From GM7GCV1 sp965222065 (lineage in GTDB: Bacteria; Pseudomonadota; Gammaproteobacteria; Pseudomonadales; GM7GCV1): DNA of 64,000 nt. The notes under the pieces were generated by a model. It was not told the DNA's origin. It saw only the letters and a list, made by a program, of their open reading frames with translations, and did not search any database. This document shows positions 25,491 through 34,740 of the stretch, one piece after another. The position numbers were made by a program, and so were the translations under genes. Each line of letters starts with the position of its first letter. The first letter of the stretch is position 1. The stretch is from assembly GCA_965222065.1 (NCBI GenBank), contig OZ244933.1:868001-932000 (forward strand). Reading direction: 5' to 3'.

Positions 25491-25814
25491 ATGACCTTTG
25501 TTGTAGGTGAAAACTGCATACGCTGCAAATACACAGACTGTGTAGAAGTCTGCCCTGTCGACTGCTTCTACGAAGGCCCGAATTTTTTGGTTATTCACCC
25601 GGACGAATGTATTGACTGTGCTTTGTGCGAACCCGAATGTCCCGCGCAGGCGATTTATTCAGAAGATGAAGTTCCCGAAGGTCAAGAAGTCTACATAGAG
25701 CTCAATGCTGAACTTGCTGACGTTTGGCCCAATATCACGCTAAAGAAAGAACCGCTTCCCGACGCCGACGAGTGGGATGGCGTGGAAGACAAACTCCAGT
25801 ATCTGGAGAAATAG
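25491..25814 (+). CDS. fdxA: 7Fe ferredoxin
   Basis: 107 residues from the ATG at 25491, which has GGAG 10 bases upstream; the frame is open further upstream but that part is not conserved. Two cysteine clusters, CIRCKYTDCVEVCPVDC and CIDCALCEPECPAQA, bind one 3Fe-4S and one 4Fe-4S cluster, as in the Azotobacter/Pseudomonas FdxA family. An acidic C-terminal tail (DADEWDGVEDKLQYLEK) is typical. A soluble electron carrier; the partner is not evident. Followed by a strong terminator. Confidence 0.96.
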   Translation: MTFVVGENCIRCKYTDCVEVCPVDCFYEGPNFLVIHPDECIDCALCEPECPAQAIYSEDEVPEGQEVYIELNAELADVWPNITLKKEPLPDADEWDGVEDKLQYLEK

Positions 25815-25845
25815 CCGAATTTGGCCGTTTGTCACAAAAACACGG

Positions 25846-25872
25846 AAGGGCGCCTTTGGGCGCCTTTTTTTT
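25846..25872 (+). terminator. Rho-independent terminator after fdxA
   Basis: A 9-pair stem AAGGGCGCC / GGCGCCTTT with one G-T pair, a 4-base loop TTTG and a run of eight T. It lies 31 bases after the fdxA stop and ends the mutS-fdxA unit. Confidence 0.85.
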
Positions 25873-25999
25873 CGCTATGCTGACCCCATATCGATATACA
25901 AATTGTTAAGAAACATTCTTCCGGTTTACGGGTCGTATCTTCGGAGTTAAAGTTTCTAGTCCATCTACCCGGACTCATAGCTGGTGCAACACGTTGTTT

Positions 26000-28246
26000 A
26001 TGATAAGTAGAAAGTATTTGTTATTCGCATTTGCGATATGTGCGGCTGGTGAAGCCGCAGCGATCACTAATGATTGCCCTGCGGGCTTGCCTCCCATTGA
26101 AGAGGGGCAGCTGGAAGATATTGAATTCAATCGCGAACACAGCCGTACATTGCAGTCGACTGTTGTCATGCTGCGCAAGCAACATTACGAAGATATTGCT
26201 ATTGATGACGAGTTTTCTTCCCTTTGGCTGGATGAATACCTGGACTTTCTCGACCCCACCAAAAGCTACCTAACCAGCGCAGACGTGGAACAATTTAAAT
26301 CCAGTTATGGCGATCAGCTCGATGATTTTGCCGCCCGCGGCGATCTCGATGCAGCAGAGGAAATCTACGAACTTTACCGGGATCGCGCAGTCACCCAGTT
26401 GCAAACCTTGCTCGATATCCTGGAAAACCCGGAATGGACCTTTGATTACAGCTCGGACGATGTGCTGCCCACCGACCGTGATGATTACCAGTGGCCCGCA
26501 GATGTAGACGAAGCCGAAAGGAAAGCCATCCAGCGCCTTACCCTGCTGATGCTGAACCTGAAGCTGGCGGATCGCACTGAGGAAGAATCGCGCGAACAAC
26601 TAACCCGTCGTTATCACAGCCAATTGGCCAGCCTGAAGCAGCAGACTACCCAACAGGTACTGGATATGTATCTGAATGCGCTGGGGCATGTGTACGATCC
26701 ACACACGGATTACTTCTCACCGCGCGACTCCGAAAACTTTGAAATAAACATGTCCCTTTCGCTGGAGGGGATTGGCGCCGTGCTGCAAAAAGAAGATGAG
26801 TACACCAAGGTGGTCAGCGTGGTGCCAGGTGGTCCGGCGGATAAACAGGGACAGCTCAAGGCCGCCGATCGAATCGTCGCTATCGGTGAAGGCCAGGACT
26901 GCGAATTTATTGACATTGTCGGTTGGCGCCTTGACGAAGTGGTGGATCGCATCCGCGGAGCCAAAGGCACCTCTGTCCGTCTCAAGGTGATCCCCGCTGA
27001 CGAGGATCGTTTAAGTGAAGAATACACCGTGATCCCTATCGTTCGGGACAAGGTAGCTCTAGAAGATAACGCGGCCAAGGGTGAAATGATTGAAGTCGAA
27101 AGCCAGGGCCAAACCTTCAACCTGGGGGTCATCGACATTCCCTCTTTCTACCTTGATATCAACGGAATGCGCAATCGCGACCCTGAGTACCGTTCTACCA
27201 CGCGGGATGTGAAAGACATACTGGATAACTTTATGGCACAGGGAGTCGATGGTGTCATTATCGACCTGCGCCAGAATGGCGGTGGCTCATTGCTGGAAGC
27301 TGCTACCCTGACCGACCTGTTTGTCGATCCGGGTCCAGTGGTACAGATTCGCGACCAGAACGACCGTATCTATCGCAATCATCGCGCCAGATCCAGCGCG
27401 TACTACACGGGCCCAATGATGGTTCTGATTGATCGTTTGAGCGCCTCCGCATCAGAGATTTTTGCTGGCGCAATACAGGATTATGGACGCGGTCTTATTG
27501 TCGGCTCGCAGAGTTTCGGCAAGGGGACCGTGCAATCCGTGCAGTCGTTACCTTCCGGTCAACTTAAACTGACAGAATCCAAGTTTTATCGAATCTCCGG
27601 CGACTCAACCCAGCACAAGGGTGTTTTGCCTGATATCGAGCTGCCCAGCCTGTTCAATCCGACAGATATTGGCGAGAGCTCTTATCTGAACGCACTGGGA
27701 TGGGACCAGATTCGTGGTATCCCCCATCGACGTTATGACGATTACCGTGAATTTATTGACGAACTCATGCAGTCACACAAACAACGCATGCAGACCAATG
27801 CGGACATGCAATACCTGGTTGGCACCATTGCCCTGGCAGAAGAACGTCGATCGCAAAAAACAGTCTCCTTAAACGAGCAGGCACGTATTGCCGAACGCGA
27901 GCGCTGGGACCAGCTGGAAGACACTCTTCTGGAAAAATGGCGGCTGGCAAATGACATTGAGGTGCCATCTGACAATCCCGACGGTGACGAATTAGCCAGT
28001 GCATCAGAAGATGAGGCTTCTGGGGAACCAGAGACAGTCTCCATGCCAAAAGCAGCCAACGACAGTGAGCTCGCTGATTCCGGCCAGGGAGCCCCCGAGG
28101 GAGACAGTCAGGAAGCGTCTGAGGAACAACAGCCAGATATTGCCGAGGCCCTGCTTCGTGAGACAGGCCGTATATTTGCCGACCTCCTGCGCCTGACCAG
28201 GCAGGAACAAGGTTCTGACGTCGCCTCAGTCAAGAATAATTCGTGA
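26000..28246 (+). CDS. prc: Tail-specific (carboxy-terminal processing) protease
   Basis: 748 residues from the ATG at 26000; a TTG two codons upstream is in frame. A signal peptide (MISRKYLLFAFAICAAGEAAA) sends it to the periplasm. An N-terminal TSP domain is followed by a PDZ domain (SLEGIGAVLQKEDEYTKVVS...GPADKQGQLKAADRIVAIGEG) and the S41 peptidase with RQNGGGSLLEA, catalytic Ser in DRLSASASEIFAGAIQDYGR and Lys in SQSFGKGTVQS. It cleaves proteins at apolar C-termini, including peptidoglycan-associated substrates. The C-terminus carries an acidic low-complexity tail. It overlaps xthA by 4 bases. Confidence 0.96.
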   Translation: MISRKYLLFAFAICAAGEAAAITNDCPAGLPPIEEGQLEDIEFNREHSRTLQSTVVMLRKQHYEDIAIDDEFSSLWLDEYLDFLDPTKSYLTSADVEQFKSSYGDQLDDFAARGDLDAAEEIYELYRDRAVTQLQTLLDILENPEWTFDYSSDDVLPTDRDDYQWPADVDEAERKAIQRLTLLMLNLKLADRTEEESREQLTRRYHSQLASLKQQTTQQVLDMYLNALGHVYDPHTDYFSPRDSENFEINMSLSLEGIGAVLQKEDEYTKVVSVVPGGPADKQGQLKAADRIVAIGEGQDCEFIDIVGWRLDEVVDRIRGAKGTSVRLKVIPADEDRLSEEYTVIPIVRDKVALEDNAAKGEMIEVESQGQTFNLGVIDIPSFYLDINGMRNRDPEYRSTTRDVKDILDNFMAQGVDGVIIDLRQNGGGSLLEAATLTDLFVDPGPVVQIRDQNDRIYRNHRARSSAYYTGPMMVLIDRLSASASEIFAGAIQDYGRGLIVGSQSFGKGTVQSVQSLPSGQLKLTESKFYRISGDSTQHKGVLPDIELPSLFNPTDIGESSYLNALGWDQIRGIPHRRYDDYREFIDELMQSHKQRMQTNADMQYLVGTIALAEERRSQKTVSLNEQARIAERERWDQLEDTLLEKWRLANDIEVPSDNPDGDELASASEDEASGEPETVSMPKAANDSELADSGQGAPEGDSQEASEEQQPDIAEALLRETGRIFADLLRLTRQEQGSDVASVKNNS

Positions 28247-29052
28247 AACTGGCCAGCTTTAACGTTAATGGCATACGTGCACGTATGCACCAGCTCAGGA
28301 CGCTGGTAGAAAAACACCAGCCAGACGTTATTGGCCTTCAGGAAATCAAGGTACAGAACGAATTATTTCCCTATGAGGACGTCAGTGATCTGGGTTATCA
28401 GGCCCAGGTGCACGGCCAGAAAGGGCATTACGGAGTTGCCTTGCTCACCCGTAACCCGCCCGAACGCACCCTGTTTGGCTATCCTTCAGATGAGATAGAT
28501 GCACAGCGTCGAATGGTGGGCTGCACGCTGGAGTTTAAGGGACAACCCTTGCACATTTACAACGGCTATTTCCCCCAGGGTGAAAGCCGTGCGCACCCGG
28601 AAAAGTTTCCAAACAAACGCCGGTTTTATGCGGACCTGGACAGCCACCTGCGAGAAACCCACAGCCCGCAAGAGCAGGTGTTAGTCATGGGGGACATGAA
28701 TATCTCCCCCACCGACCTTGATATCGGTATTGGTGAACAGAATCGCAAACGCTGGCTACAAACCGGCAAGTGCAGCTTTCTACCGGAAGAACGGGAGTGG
28801 TACCAGCGATTATATGAGTGGGGACTTACCGATGCCTGGCGCCACCTGAACCCGGAGGAACGCCATATCTTTAGCTGGTTTGATTACCGAAGCAAAGGCT
28901 TTGATGACGATCCCAGACGCGGGCTCCGTATTGACCATATCCTGGTTACGCCTCCTCTACTTGAGATGAGCAAGGATGTCACTATCGACTACGATATTCG
29001 GGCCATGGATCGTCCTTCAGACCACTGCCCGGTTATCCTGGAACTGCAATAG
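28243..29052 (+). CDS. xthA: Exodeoxyribonuclease III
   Basis: 269 residues of the EEP nuclease fold. Metal and catalytic residues are in IGLQEIKVQ, the Tyr in IYNGYFPQG, the Asp/Asn in MGDMNISPTDLDIG, and the His in DRPSDHCPVILEL. It removes 3' blocking groups and cuts abasic sites in base-excision repair. The start is a GTG overlapping the prc stop (GTGA), indicating coupled translation, an arrangement I have not seen as standard for xthA. Confidence 0.96.
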   Translation: MKLASFNVNGIRARMHQLRTLVEKHQPDVIGLQEIKVQNELFPYEDVSDLGYQAQVHGQKGHYGVALLTRNPPERTLFGYPSDEIDAQRRMVGCTLEFKGQPLHIYNGYFPQGESRAHPEKFPNKRRFYADLDSHLRETHSPQEQVLVMGDMNISPTDLDIGIGEQNRKRWLQTGKCSFLPEEREWYQRLYEWGLTDAWRHLNPEERHIFSWFDYRSKGFDDDPRRGLRIDHILVTPPLLEMSKDVTIDYDIRAMDRPSDHCPVILELQ

Positions 29053-29152
29053 CCATTTTTATGTAAGTAAACCGCCTTGGCCCAAACGCGTTTTTAGCTC
29101 TTACAAACGTTAAATTGTCCGGATTGTGAGCAGGCGCGACATAGAGGGCATA

Positions 29153-29728
29153 ATGGCGAGCATAAGTTTAACCTTGGGAACGGCACAGCTGAGCTCTACC
29201 AACCTAAACCAATTTCTGGCCAGTACAGAACGCCGGGCTTATCGCATTGCCCTGGCGGCTGTTGGTGATCCCGAAGAAGCCCTGGATATCGTTCAGGACA
29301 GCATGCTCAAGCTTTCGCGGCTTTATGCCAACAAGACCGAGCCTGAATGGCAGATACTCTTTAATCGAATATTGCAATCGCGGATACGCGATTGGTATCG
29401 ACGCCAAAGAGTCCGAAAAGCGGTCATGGGCTGGCTGCCTGGAACCACAGACCAGGATGAGGGATCAGAAGACCCTTTTAACCAGGTTGAACAACCGGGC
29501 ACACATAACCCAAGACAACTTCTGGAAAATGATGAACTGGTATTGCAAGTGGAAGCGGCTGTTCGGGCACTGCCAAGAAGACAACGGGAAGCCTTTTTTC
29601 TGCGTTGCTGGGAAGGCCTGAGTACCCGTGATACCGCGAAAAGCATGCAGATCAGTGAAGGAAGTGTAAAAACCCATTATAGTAGAGCGTTAAAAGCGCT
29701 AAGAGACGTGTTAGAGAGTCAAATATGA
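29153..29728 (+). CDS. ECF-like RNA polymerase sigma factor
   Basis: 191 residues from the ATG at 29153, chosen because GAGGG precedes it by 4-8 bases; a GTG at 29126 is also in frame. Region 2 covers YRIALAAVGDPEEALDIVQDSMLKLSRLY and region 4 VRALPRRQREAFFLRCWEGLSTRDTAKSMQISEGSVKTHYSRALKAL. The acidic linker (TTDQDEGSEDPFNQVEQPG) is longer than in RpoE. The next two genes overlap or touch it and encode a single-pass membrane protein and a secreted helical protein, a gene trio found in Pseudomonas relatives. No classical anti-sigma zinc motif is seen. Confidence 0.9.
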   Translation: MASISLTLGTAQLSSTNLNQFLASTERRAYRIALAAVGDPEEALDIVQDSMLKLSRLYANKTEPEWQILFNRILQSRIRDWYRRQRVRKAVMGWLPGTTDQDEGSEDPFNQVEQPGTHNPRQLLENDELVLQVEAAVRALPRRQREAFFLRCWEGLSTRDTAKSMQISEGSVKTHYSRALKALRDVLESQI

Positions 29729-30054
29729 CCCACGACCACATAGAATCTCGCCTCCAGCAACGGCTTCGGCTCACTGAGTCGCAGCTGGATGAAGTCACCT
29801 GCGGCAAACTTCGACAAATACGCGAAGAAGCCATGGCAGAGGAAAGTCGCTGGTTTGCGGAATATCGCCGACCGGCCATCGCCGGCTTTATAGGCCTTCT
29901 GATGACAGCAGCCCTGCTCTCACCCCTGCAATCCTACTGGACTGGGCAGGCACAGGATATCACCGCAACCAGTGAGCCTATCGAAGTGCTGATGGAAGAC
30001 CCAAGTTTTTACATATGGCTCGAAGAATCCGGTCGACTGGTTGCCGATAGATAA
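29725..30054 (+). CDS. Single-pass membrane protein, possible anti-sigma partner
   Basis: 109 residues: a cytoplasmic helical part (SRLQQRLRLTESQLDEVTCGKL...), one membrane helix (about 50-68, PAIAGFIGLLMTAALLSPLQ) and a short periplasmic tail ending in FYIWLEESGRLVADR. Its length and layout resemble DUF3619-type proteins that follow sigma genes. It overlaps the sigma gene by 4 bases and directly abuts the next gene. A role in controlling the sigma factor is inferred from position and topology only. Confidence 0.75.
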   Translation: MTHDHIESRLQQRLRLTESQLDEVTCGKLRQIREEAMAEESRWFAEYRRPAIAGFIGLLMTAALLSPLQSYWTGQAQDITATSEPIEVLMEDPSFYIWLEESGRLVADR

Positions 30055-30441
30055 ATGAACCGACTGCTTACCCTATTTGCTCTATCGCTCTTGCCCTTTA
30101 GCGCAGGCTGGGCACAGGATATTGACGAACCATCCTGGACAGAGTTATCCGAAACCGAACAGCGACAGCTATCTGATTTTGAGCCCGTTTGGGAAGATTT
30201 GCCTGAACACAGGCAGGATCAATTGCGACGCTCGGCCCCCCAAATAGAGCGTATGCCGCCGGCCAACAGAAGCAGGTTAATCAATAACCTGAGCCGCATT
30301 CAGCGCATGACCCCGGAACAACAGAGAAAAATACAGGAAAGCCAGCGTCGTTTTAATGAGCTTCCGGAAAATCAACGCGACGAACTGCGGCAGCAGTGGG
30401 AAAACCTCCCCCCGGAAGAGCGCAAAAAATACAGCGATTAG
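30055..30441 (+). CDS. DUF3106-family secreted protein
   Basis: 128 residues with a signal peptide (MNRLLTLFALSLLPFSAGWAQ) and a mature part of repeated helical segments: WTELSETEQRQLSDFEPVWE, LPEHRQDQLRRSAPQIERMP, MTPEQQRKIQESQRRFNELP and NQRDELRQQWENLPPEERKK. This repeat pattern defines DUF3106. Likely periplasmic; reminiscent of CpxP/Spy-type helical stress proteins by composition, though not shown to be related. Last gene of the sigma-factor operon, starting immediately after the preceding stop. Confidence 0.85.
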   Translation: MNRLLTLFALSLLPFSAGWAQDIDEPSWTELSETEQRQLSDFEPVWEDLPEHRQDQLRRSAPQIERMPPANRSRLINNLSRIQRMTPEQQRKIQESQRRFNELPENQRDELRQQWENLPPEERKKYSD

Positions 30442-30489
30442 TCTGGTTAGCCCTTCATATCTATCCTATGATTCACACCCCGAGCAAAA

Positions 30490-30566
30490 CGGAGTGTAGC
30501 TCAGCCTGGTAGAGCACTGCCTTCGGGAGGCAGGGGCCGGAGGTTCAAATCCTCTCACTCCGACCA
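30490..30566 (+). tRNA. tRNA-Pro (anticodon CGG)
   Basis: 77 bases with CGGAGTG/CACTCCG acceptor arms, D-arm with AGCTCAGCCTGGTAGAGC, anticodon arm CTGCC-TTCGGGA-GGCAG giving anticodon CGG, T-arm with GGTTCAAATCC and an encoded CCA end. It reads CCG proline codons. Roughly 250 bases without a recognisable gene separate it from the Mrp operon. Confidence 0.97.
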
Positions 30567-30817
30567 ATATTGCCGCCCGCTTTCATTTCCAGCCTGAAAA
30601 CCCTGACATCTCACGCGCATACCAGTTCTTTACTCCAGCAAATAGTTACCCTTATGTTATTCATTTCCGTATGAACAAAATCTTTATTGCCCATGATGAC
30701 TCTGATAGGATTCCCGCAAAATTAATAACGCTGAACCTGCAGCATAAACTTCGTCTGTCAGCTATTAACTACAAATCCTGACAACGTTTTTCTATTTTAC
30801 TAGCTTGAAAATCCGCG

Positions 30818-31294
30818 ATGAGATATACCTTTAGCCTCTCAGTCCTATTGGCCATATTCTGGCTGATCGATTCAGGTCACTATTCCCCTCTCATATTAGG
30901 ATTTGGAGTGATTTCTATAATCCTTGTGGTATATCTCACCTCTCGCATGAATGTGGTCGACCACGAATCCCAGCCACTCCACCTGTTCACCACTAAACTG
31001 CCTGCCTACTATTTCTGGCTTGGTAGAAAAATTATCGCCAGCAATATCGAGGTGGTTCGCCATATATGGCTTGGGAAAGACTCTATTTCGCCCTGTTCAA
31101 GGTGGGTACCTGTCAGCCAGGAATCAGACATGGGTAAAGTCATCTATGCCAATTCCCTGACATTGACACCGGGAACGATATCAATGGATCTCAAAGATGA
31201 TGAGATTTATGTTCACGCGCTCACAAACAGCTCCATGAAGGAGATTCTGGATGGTGAAATGGACAGGCGCGTTAGCCGGCTGGAGAAAAAATAA
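30818..31294 (+). CDS. mrpE: Mrp antiporter subunit E
   Basis: 158 residues: two N-terminal membrane helices, then the family pattern FWLGRKIIASNIEVVRHIWLG and a cytoplasmic part with YANSLTLTPGTISMDLKDDEIYVHAL, hallmarks of MrpE/MnhE. It is a membrane subunit of the multisubunit cation/proton antiporter complex. First gene of a nine-gene operon; its stop and the next ATG share a base (TAATG). Confidence 0.93.
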   Translation: MRYTFSLSVLLAIFWLIDSGHYSPLILGFGVISIILVVYLTSRMNVVDHESQPLHLFTTKLPAYYFWLGRKIIASNIEVVRHIWLGKDSISPCSRWVPVSQESDMGKVIYANSLTLTPGTISMDLKDDEIYVHALTNSSMKEILDGEMDRRVSRLEKK

Positions 31295-31569
31295 TGCTGA
31301 CAGTCACCGTACTTACCATTCTTCTGGTTATGCTCATGGCGATTGTTCGCGCCACCCTCGGACCAACCATCTATGATCGTATTCTGGCAGTAAACCTGTT
31401 CGGCACTAAAACAGTTTTACTCATTGCTGTATTTGGGTTTTTCTTTGGACGCCCTGATTTCGTTGATATCGCCCTTGTCTACGCACTGATCAACTTTATC
31501 AGTGTGATTGGTGTTCTTCGATTTTTTGAATATCGATCTGCAGCAGCCTCGAAAAAAGAGTACTTGTAA
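31294..31569 (+). CDS. mrpF: Mrp antiporter subunit F
   Basis: 91 residues, three membrane helices. RATLGPTIYDRILAVNLFGTK and RPDFVDIALVYALINFISV are the MrpF/MnhF signature blocks. Translationally coupled on both sides by single-base overlaps (TAATG). Confidence 0.94.
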   Translation: MLTVTVLTILLVMLMAIVRATLGPTIYDRILAVNLFGTKTVLLIAVFGFFFGRPDFVDIALVYALINFISVIGVLRFFEYRSAAASKKEYL

Positions 31570-31898
31570 TGGAAACTCTAATTCATTTGCTTAGCCAGCT
31601 GTTTCTTCTGGTTGGATCTTTCCTGATTTTTACTGGCGCCCTGGGAGTTCTTCGTTTTCCGGATTTCTTTACTCGCGCCCACGCAGCGGGAGTTACTGAC
31701 ACTCTTGCAGTGACATTTATTATTTTGGGACTCATGTTGATCGCAGGCTGGAGCCTCGTCCAGTTCAAGTTGATCCTGGTTTTTTTGTTCCTGATGATCA
31801 CGAGCCCCACAGCCTGTCATGCACTTGCAAAATCAGCTTTGCATGGAAAACTAAAACCTGGGGACGAGCACATAGACCAAGGTTCAAGTGCCTCATAA
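31569..31898 (+). CDS. mrpG: Mrp antiporter subunit G
   Basis: 109 residues, three membrane helices. GALGVLRFPDFFTRAHAAGVTDT and TSPTACHALAKSA are diagnostic of MrpG/MnhG. The short C-terminal tail is hydrophilic. Coupled to mrpF; 9 bases precede the next gene. Confidence 0.94.
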   Translation: METLIHLLSQLFLLVGSFLIFTGALGVLRFPDFFTRAHAAGVTDTLAVTFIILGLMLIAGWSLVQFKLILVFLFLMITSPTACHALAKSALHGKLKPGDEHIDQGSSAS

Positions 31899-31907
31899 GA
31901 GATAACA

Positions 31908-32918
31908 ATGAGTTTATTTTTCGATCTTAGCTTGCTGGCGTTGCTAATTGTCATCGCTTTCGCCATAGCGCGAACTCGGGACTTATTTGCCGCCGTGATG
32001 TACAGCGGCATATACGGGTTGCTGTCTGCCAGCTTTTTTGTTTTATCAGATGCAGTGGATGTTGCATTTACCGAGGCTGCTGTTGGAGCAGGGATCTTTC
32101 CGATCTTGATGCTTGTCGTGCTCTCATTTGTCGGACGGTACGAGAATGATGAACACCGAACACTCAAACCAAAACTCATTCCCCTGCTGGTCACTTTGGG
32201 CTGTGGGGCAGTATTATTCATAGCATTTCAACAGATGCCTGCTTTTGGTTCACCGGATGCGCCCGCCCACCAGCATGTCGCTGATCGATATCTGAAGCAG
32301 TCCTACGCGGAAATCCACATACCCAACGTAGTCACCAGTGTGCTTGCCAGCTATAGGGGCTTTGATACGTTCGGCGAAGTGGTGGTGATTTTCACGGCCG
32401 CCATCAGTGTATTTGCCCTGTTATTGGGTGTTCAGGGCTGGGGTCAGCGTAAACTGACAAAGCCTGCCAGCATGTCCAATATGGCCAGTCACAAGGTTCT
32501 GCGCATCGTGGGCAAAATGCTTATCCCCCTAATAATGCTGTTTGGCTTATATGTGCAATTCCATGGCGAGTATGGCCCTGGCGGGGGGTTCCAGGCCGGT
32601 GTTATTTTTGCCGCTGGAATCATCCTTTATGCCATGCTGTTTGGCATAAGGACGGCCACAAGGGTTTTTCCTTTATCGGCCTTGCGGCTGCTTACTGCTC
32701 TGGGCGTACTTTTATATGGCAGTGTGGGTGTAACCAGCCTTCTTGTCGGTGGCAACTTCCTGGACTATTCGGTTTTATTGCCTGATCCCATTGCCGGCCA
32801 GCATGTTGGCATTATTGTTATCGAACTCGGTGTCGGCATTACGGTGGCGGCATCAATGACATTGATCTTCTTTGCCTTTGCACTGGAAAGTATTTCTGCT
32901 GGAGATTTCGACAAATGA
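31908..32918 (+). CDS. mrpB: Fused MrpA C-terminal (DUF4040) and MrpB subunit
   Basis: 336 residues. The first 75 or so (FAIARTRDLFAAVMYSGIYG...AFTEAAVGAGIFPILMLV) match the DUF4040 part that lies near the C-terminus of long MrpA proteins; the acidic residue in this stretch belongs to the proton path in related complexes. A linker with helices follows, then an MnhB domain from about 190 (MLIPLIMLFGLYVQFHGEYG, PGGGFQAGVIFAAGIILYAM). So this organism splits MrpA and fuses its tail to MrpB. It overlaps mrpC by 4 bases. Confidence 0.9.
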   Translation: MSLFFDLSLLALLIVIAFAIARTRDLFAAVMYSGIYGLLSASFFVLSDAVDVAFTEAAVGAGIFPILMLVVLSFVGRYENDEHRTLKPKLIPLLVTLGCGAVLFIAFQQMPAFGSPDAPAHQHVADRYLKQSYAEIHIPNVVTSVLASYRGFDTFGEVVVIFTAAISVFALLLGVQGWGQRKLTKPASMSNMASHKVLRIVGKMLIPLIMLFGLYVQFHGEYGPGGGFQAGVIFAAGIILYAMLFGIRTATRVFPLSALRLLTALGVLLYGSVGVTSLLVGGNFLDYSVLLPDPIAGQHVGIIVIELGVGITVAASMTLIFFAFALESISAGDFDK

Positions 32919-33262
32919 TCCTAGACTACCTGAATTACTGGGCAGTGGCAGTACTAATGATGATCGGTCTTTATATCACCATAGCGCAGAGTAATTTCAT
33001 CAAAAAACTGATCGGTCTAAACCTGTTCCAGACCTCAGTATTTATTTTTTATATCAGTGTTGCCAAGATAACTGGCGGTACAGCACCCATTCTTACCGAG
33101 AATGCTGACATCTACTCCAACCCGCTTCCACATGTGCTGATTCTGACCGCCATTGTAGTCGGGATATCGACGCTGGCCCTGGCACTTTCACTGGTTGCCC
33201 GGATAAAAGCCACTTATGGCAGCGTAGAAGAAGACGAAATCAGACAGCGAGATTCCGAGTGA
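32915..33262 (+). CDS. mrpC: Mrp antiporter subunit C (NuoK-like)
   Basis: 115 residues, three membrane helices, related to NuoK of complex I. IGLYITIAQSNFIKKLIGLN and the block NPLPHVLILTAIVVGISTLALAL are typical of MrpC/MnhC. It overlaps genes on both sides by 4 bases. Confidence 0.94.
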   Translation: MILDYLNYWAVAVLMMIGLYITIAQSNFIKKLIGLNLFQTSVFIFYISVAKITGGTAPILTENADIYSNPLPHVLILTAIVVGISTLALALSLVARIKATYGSVEEDEIRQRDSE

Positions 33263-34740
33263 TAAATCATTTAGCCATTCTACAGGTGGTGGTACCGCTA
33301 CTTGCTGCACCAATCTGCCTGATCTATAACCGCTCGAAAGGTGCATGGGTTTTTACTGTTATAGCCTGCGCCATAACCTTTGCCATTAGCATTGGCCTGC
33401 TATTGGAAGTCAATGCCAATGGTCCTATTTTGTACGAGCTGGGCGGCTGGGAAGCTCCCTGGGGCATTGAATACAACATTGACTACCTTTCCGCATTTGT
33501 ACTGCTGCTGGTCAGCGGCATTGGTTTCCTTGTCAGCATTGGTGCCTATAGCAGTCTGGGTAAAGAGCTTGAAGAAAAGCGTCATCCTGTATTTTTTGTG
33601 CTTTTTCTGCTTTGTATGGCAGGCCTGCTGGGGATTGTCGCGACCAATGACGTTTTCAATGTTTTTGTGTTTTTGGAGATATCCTCGCTGGCCACCTATG
33701 CCATGGTTTCCATGGGCAAGCAACGTCAAGCACTGGTAGCCGCCTTCCAGTATCTGGTTGTGGGAACCACAGGTGCCACTTTCTTCCTCATTGGCGTCGG
33801 TATTCTTTACAGCATCACTGGCACGCTGAATATGGACGACCTGGCCCAGCAGTTGCAATACGACCAGCGTCAATTCCTAACGGCTACTGCATTTGGGTTT
33901 ATGGTCGTGGGCATTGGCTTAAAACTTGCCCTCTTCCCACTCCATTCATGGCTGCCGAATGCTTATGCCTATGCGCCGTCCATCGCCACGGCTTTCCTGG
34001 CGGCATCTGCCACCAAGGTATCCCTGTATCTGTTTATTCGGCTCTACAACGATGTCTTTGGCATCGATGTCATGAATGGCTTTATGCCGGTTGGCCATAT
34101 GCTTTTGGTGCTGGGTATGGCGGCAGCACTGATCGCCTCAATACAGGCGATGTACCAACAAAATTTCAAGCATTTGCTGGCCTTTTCCAGTGTGGCGCAA
34201 ATTGGTTACATGGTGACCGGAGTCGGCATTGGCACGTTTCTGGGTGTCCAGGCTGCCCTGCTTCACCTGTATAACCACGCCCTGATGAAGGCCGCCCTGT
34301 TTTTGGCAGTAGCAGGGATCTTTTACCGGATCGGTAGTGCCAACCTTAATGATTTTCGTGGTCTGGGTCGCCAAATGCCCTGGACGATGGCCGGGCTCGT
34401 CATTGCAGCACTCAGCCTGATTGGTGTGCCCTTAACCGTTGGCTTTATCAGCAAATGGTATCTGGTACTTGCAGCCATTGAGGCAGGCTTCTGGCCCATT
34501 GCCCTGATCGCCCTGGTTGGTTCACTACTGGCGTTCTTTTATTTATGGAAAATCGTCGAGCTTGCCTACTTCAGCGAGAGCGAGGTAACCCCTTCCCAAA
34601 AGCGGAGTGAAGCGCCACTTGGCATTTTAATTCCCATGTGGATTCTAGTGATTGCTAATATTTATTTCGGTATTGATACCCAGTTCACCGTCGAGGCCAC
34701 CCAGGCCGCCGCTTCTATGTTGATGGAGGCAGGACAATGA
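33259..34740 (+). CDS. mrpD: Mrp antiporter subunit D (NuoN/M-like)
   Basis: 493 residues, about 14 helices. VFVFLEISSLATYAMVSMGK contains the conserved Glu of the fifth helix and GIGLKLALFPLHSWLPNAYAY the conserved Lys, both needed for proton movement in this family. LLAFSSVAQIGYMVTGVGIG is the next proton-channel helix. Probably one of the proton-translocating subunits. Start and stop overlap neighbours by 4 bases. Confidence 0.94.
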   Translation: MINHLAILQVVVPLLAAPICLIYNRSKGAWVFTVIACAITFAISIGLLLEVNANGPILYELGGWEAPWGIEYNIDYLSAFVLLLVSGIGFLVSIGAYSSLGKELEEKRHPVFFVLFLLCMAGLLGIVATNDVFNVFVFLEISSLATYAMVSMGKQRQALVAAFQYLVVGTTGATFFLIGVGILYSITGTLNMDDLAQQLQYDQRQFLTATAFGFMVVGIGLKLALFPLHSWLPNAYAYAPSIATAFLAASATKVSLYLFIRLYNDVFGIDVMNGFMPVGHMLLVLGMAAALIASIQAMYQQNFKHLLAFSSVAQIGYMVTGVGIGTFLGVQAALLHLYNHALMKAALFLAVAGIFYRIGSANLNDFRGLGRQMPWTMAGLVIAALSLIGVPLTVGFISKWYLVLAAIEAGFWPIALIALVGSLLAFFYLWKIVELAYFSESEVTPSQKRSEAPLGILIPMWILVIANIYFGIDTQFTVEATQAAASMLMEAGQ

